Positions 5,201-5,286 of a DNA stretch of 5,286 nt are shown here, piece after piece. This DNA is from Candidatus Iainarchaeum sp. (lineage in GTDB: Archaea; Iainarchaeota; Iainarchaeia; Iainarchaeales; JAFGBZ01). The notes beneath the pieces are model-generated. The model saw only the letters and a program-made list of their open reading frames with translations. It had not been told where the DNA came from and did not search any database. Location: assembly GCA_016218635.1 (NCBI GenBank), contig JACRDJ010000112.1:1-5286 (forward strand), given 5' to 3'. How positions within the stretch are numbered: position 1 is the stretch's first letter; each line of letters starts with the position of its first letter. The position numbers and the translations under genes are program-made.

Positions 5201-5286
5201 AGGTGGGCCGGCGCAGCTGCGTCAACCCATTCGTGAAATGGCTGGCTTTGCTTTCCACAAACCGGATCAATCTGAATTCAACCATA

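Noticed and set aside
5193..5285. Open minus-strand frame at the right edge (about 31 codons to TAA at 5193-5195)
   Set aside because: It could be the tail of an upstream gene, but 31 open codons is weak evidence, no motif is visible, and its end runs into the promoter of the ssDNA-binding gene.

Overview
The window looks like a piece of an archaeal chromosome of middling base composition, most likely from an uncultivated lineage such as a DPANN or small euryarchaeal-type genome. The lineage is inferred, not proven. The archaeal reading rests on an SRP54 with the archaeal-style M domain, a 98-residue OB-fold ssDNA-binding protein of the Sulfolobus SSB / human SSB1 type, a FlaK/PibD-like prepilin peptidase with a long soluble C-terminal insert, TATA-like boxes ahead of the genes, and GGTGA/GGAGG Shine-Dalgarno sites.

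Every gene lies on the minus strand, so reading runs from high to low coordinates. From the right edge: about 140 bp of upstream DNA with an AT-rich promoter (5148-5286); the OB-fold ssDNA-binding gene (4851-5147); a 150-bp gap holding a clear TATA box (4806-4813) and a long imperfect hairpin (4725-4786); a 58-codon gene of unknown function (4521-4697); a 53-bp gap with a perfect 7-bp-arm palindrome; then a tight four-gene cluster. The cluster is SRP54 (3115-4467), prepilin peptidase (2298-3110), bifunctional RibD (1222-2298) and an extended-SDR NAD-dependent epimerase/dehydratase (311-1225). Its junctions are a 4-nt gap, a 1-nt overlap (TAATG) and a 4-nt overlap (ATGA), so co-transcription and translational coupling are likely. 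After 75 bp a family 2 glycosyltransferase begins at 235 and runs off the left edge; only its first 78 codons are present.

SRP54 and the prepilin peptidase both serve membrane targeting and processing of secreted proteins: SRP delivers prepilin/archaellin-type precursors to the membrane and the A24 peptidase cuts their class III signal peptides. RibD (riboflavin synthesis) and the epimerase (probably nucleotide-sugar metabolism) have no obvious link to that task. The epimerase may pair with the downstream glycosyltransferase for surface glycan synthesis. A bacterial-type fused RibD is notable in an archaeon, where the separate Arf pathway is usual, and suggests lateral transfer.

The least ordinary signals are the structured leader in front of the 58-codon gene, whose bulged CTCC is complementary to that gene's own ribosome-binding site, and a strongly strand-biased heptamer (TTTTTCC on the plus strand, at least 26 copies by eye between 1 and 4500). 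No mobile element, CRISPR array, tRNA or rRNA was seen.
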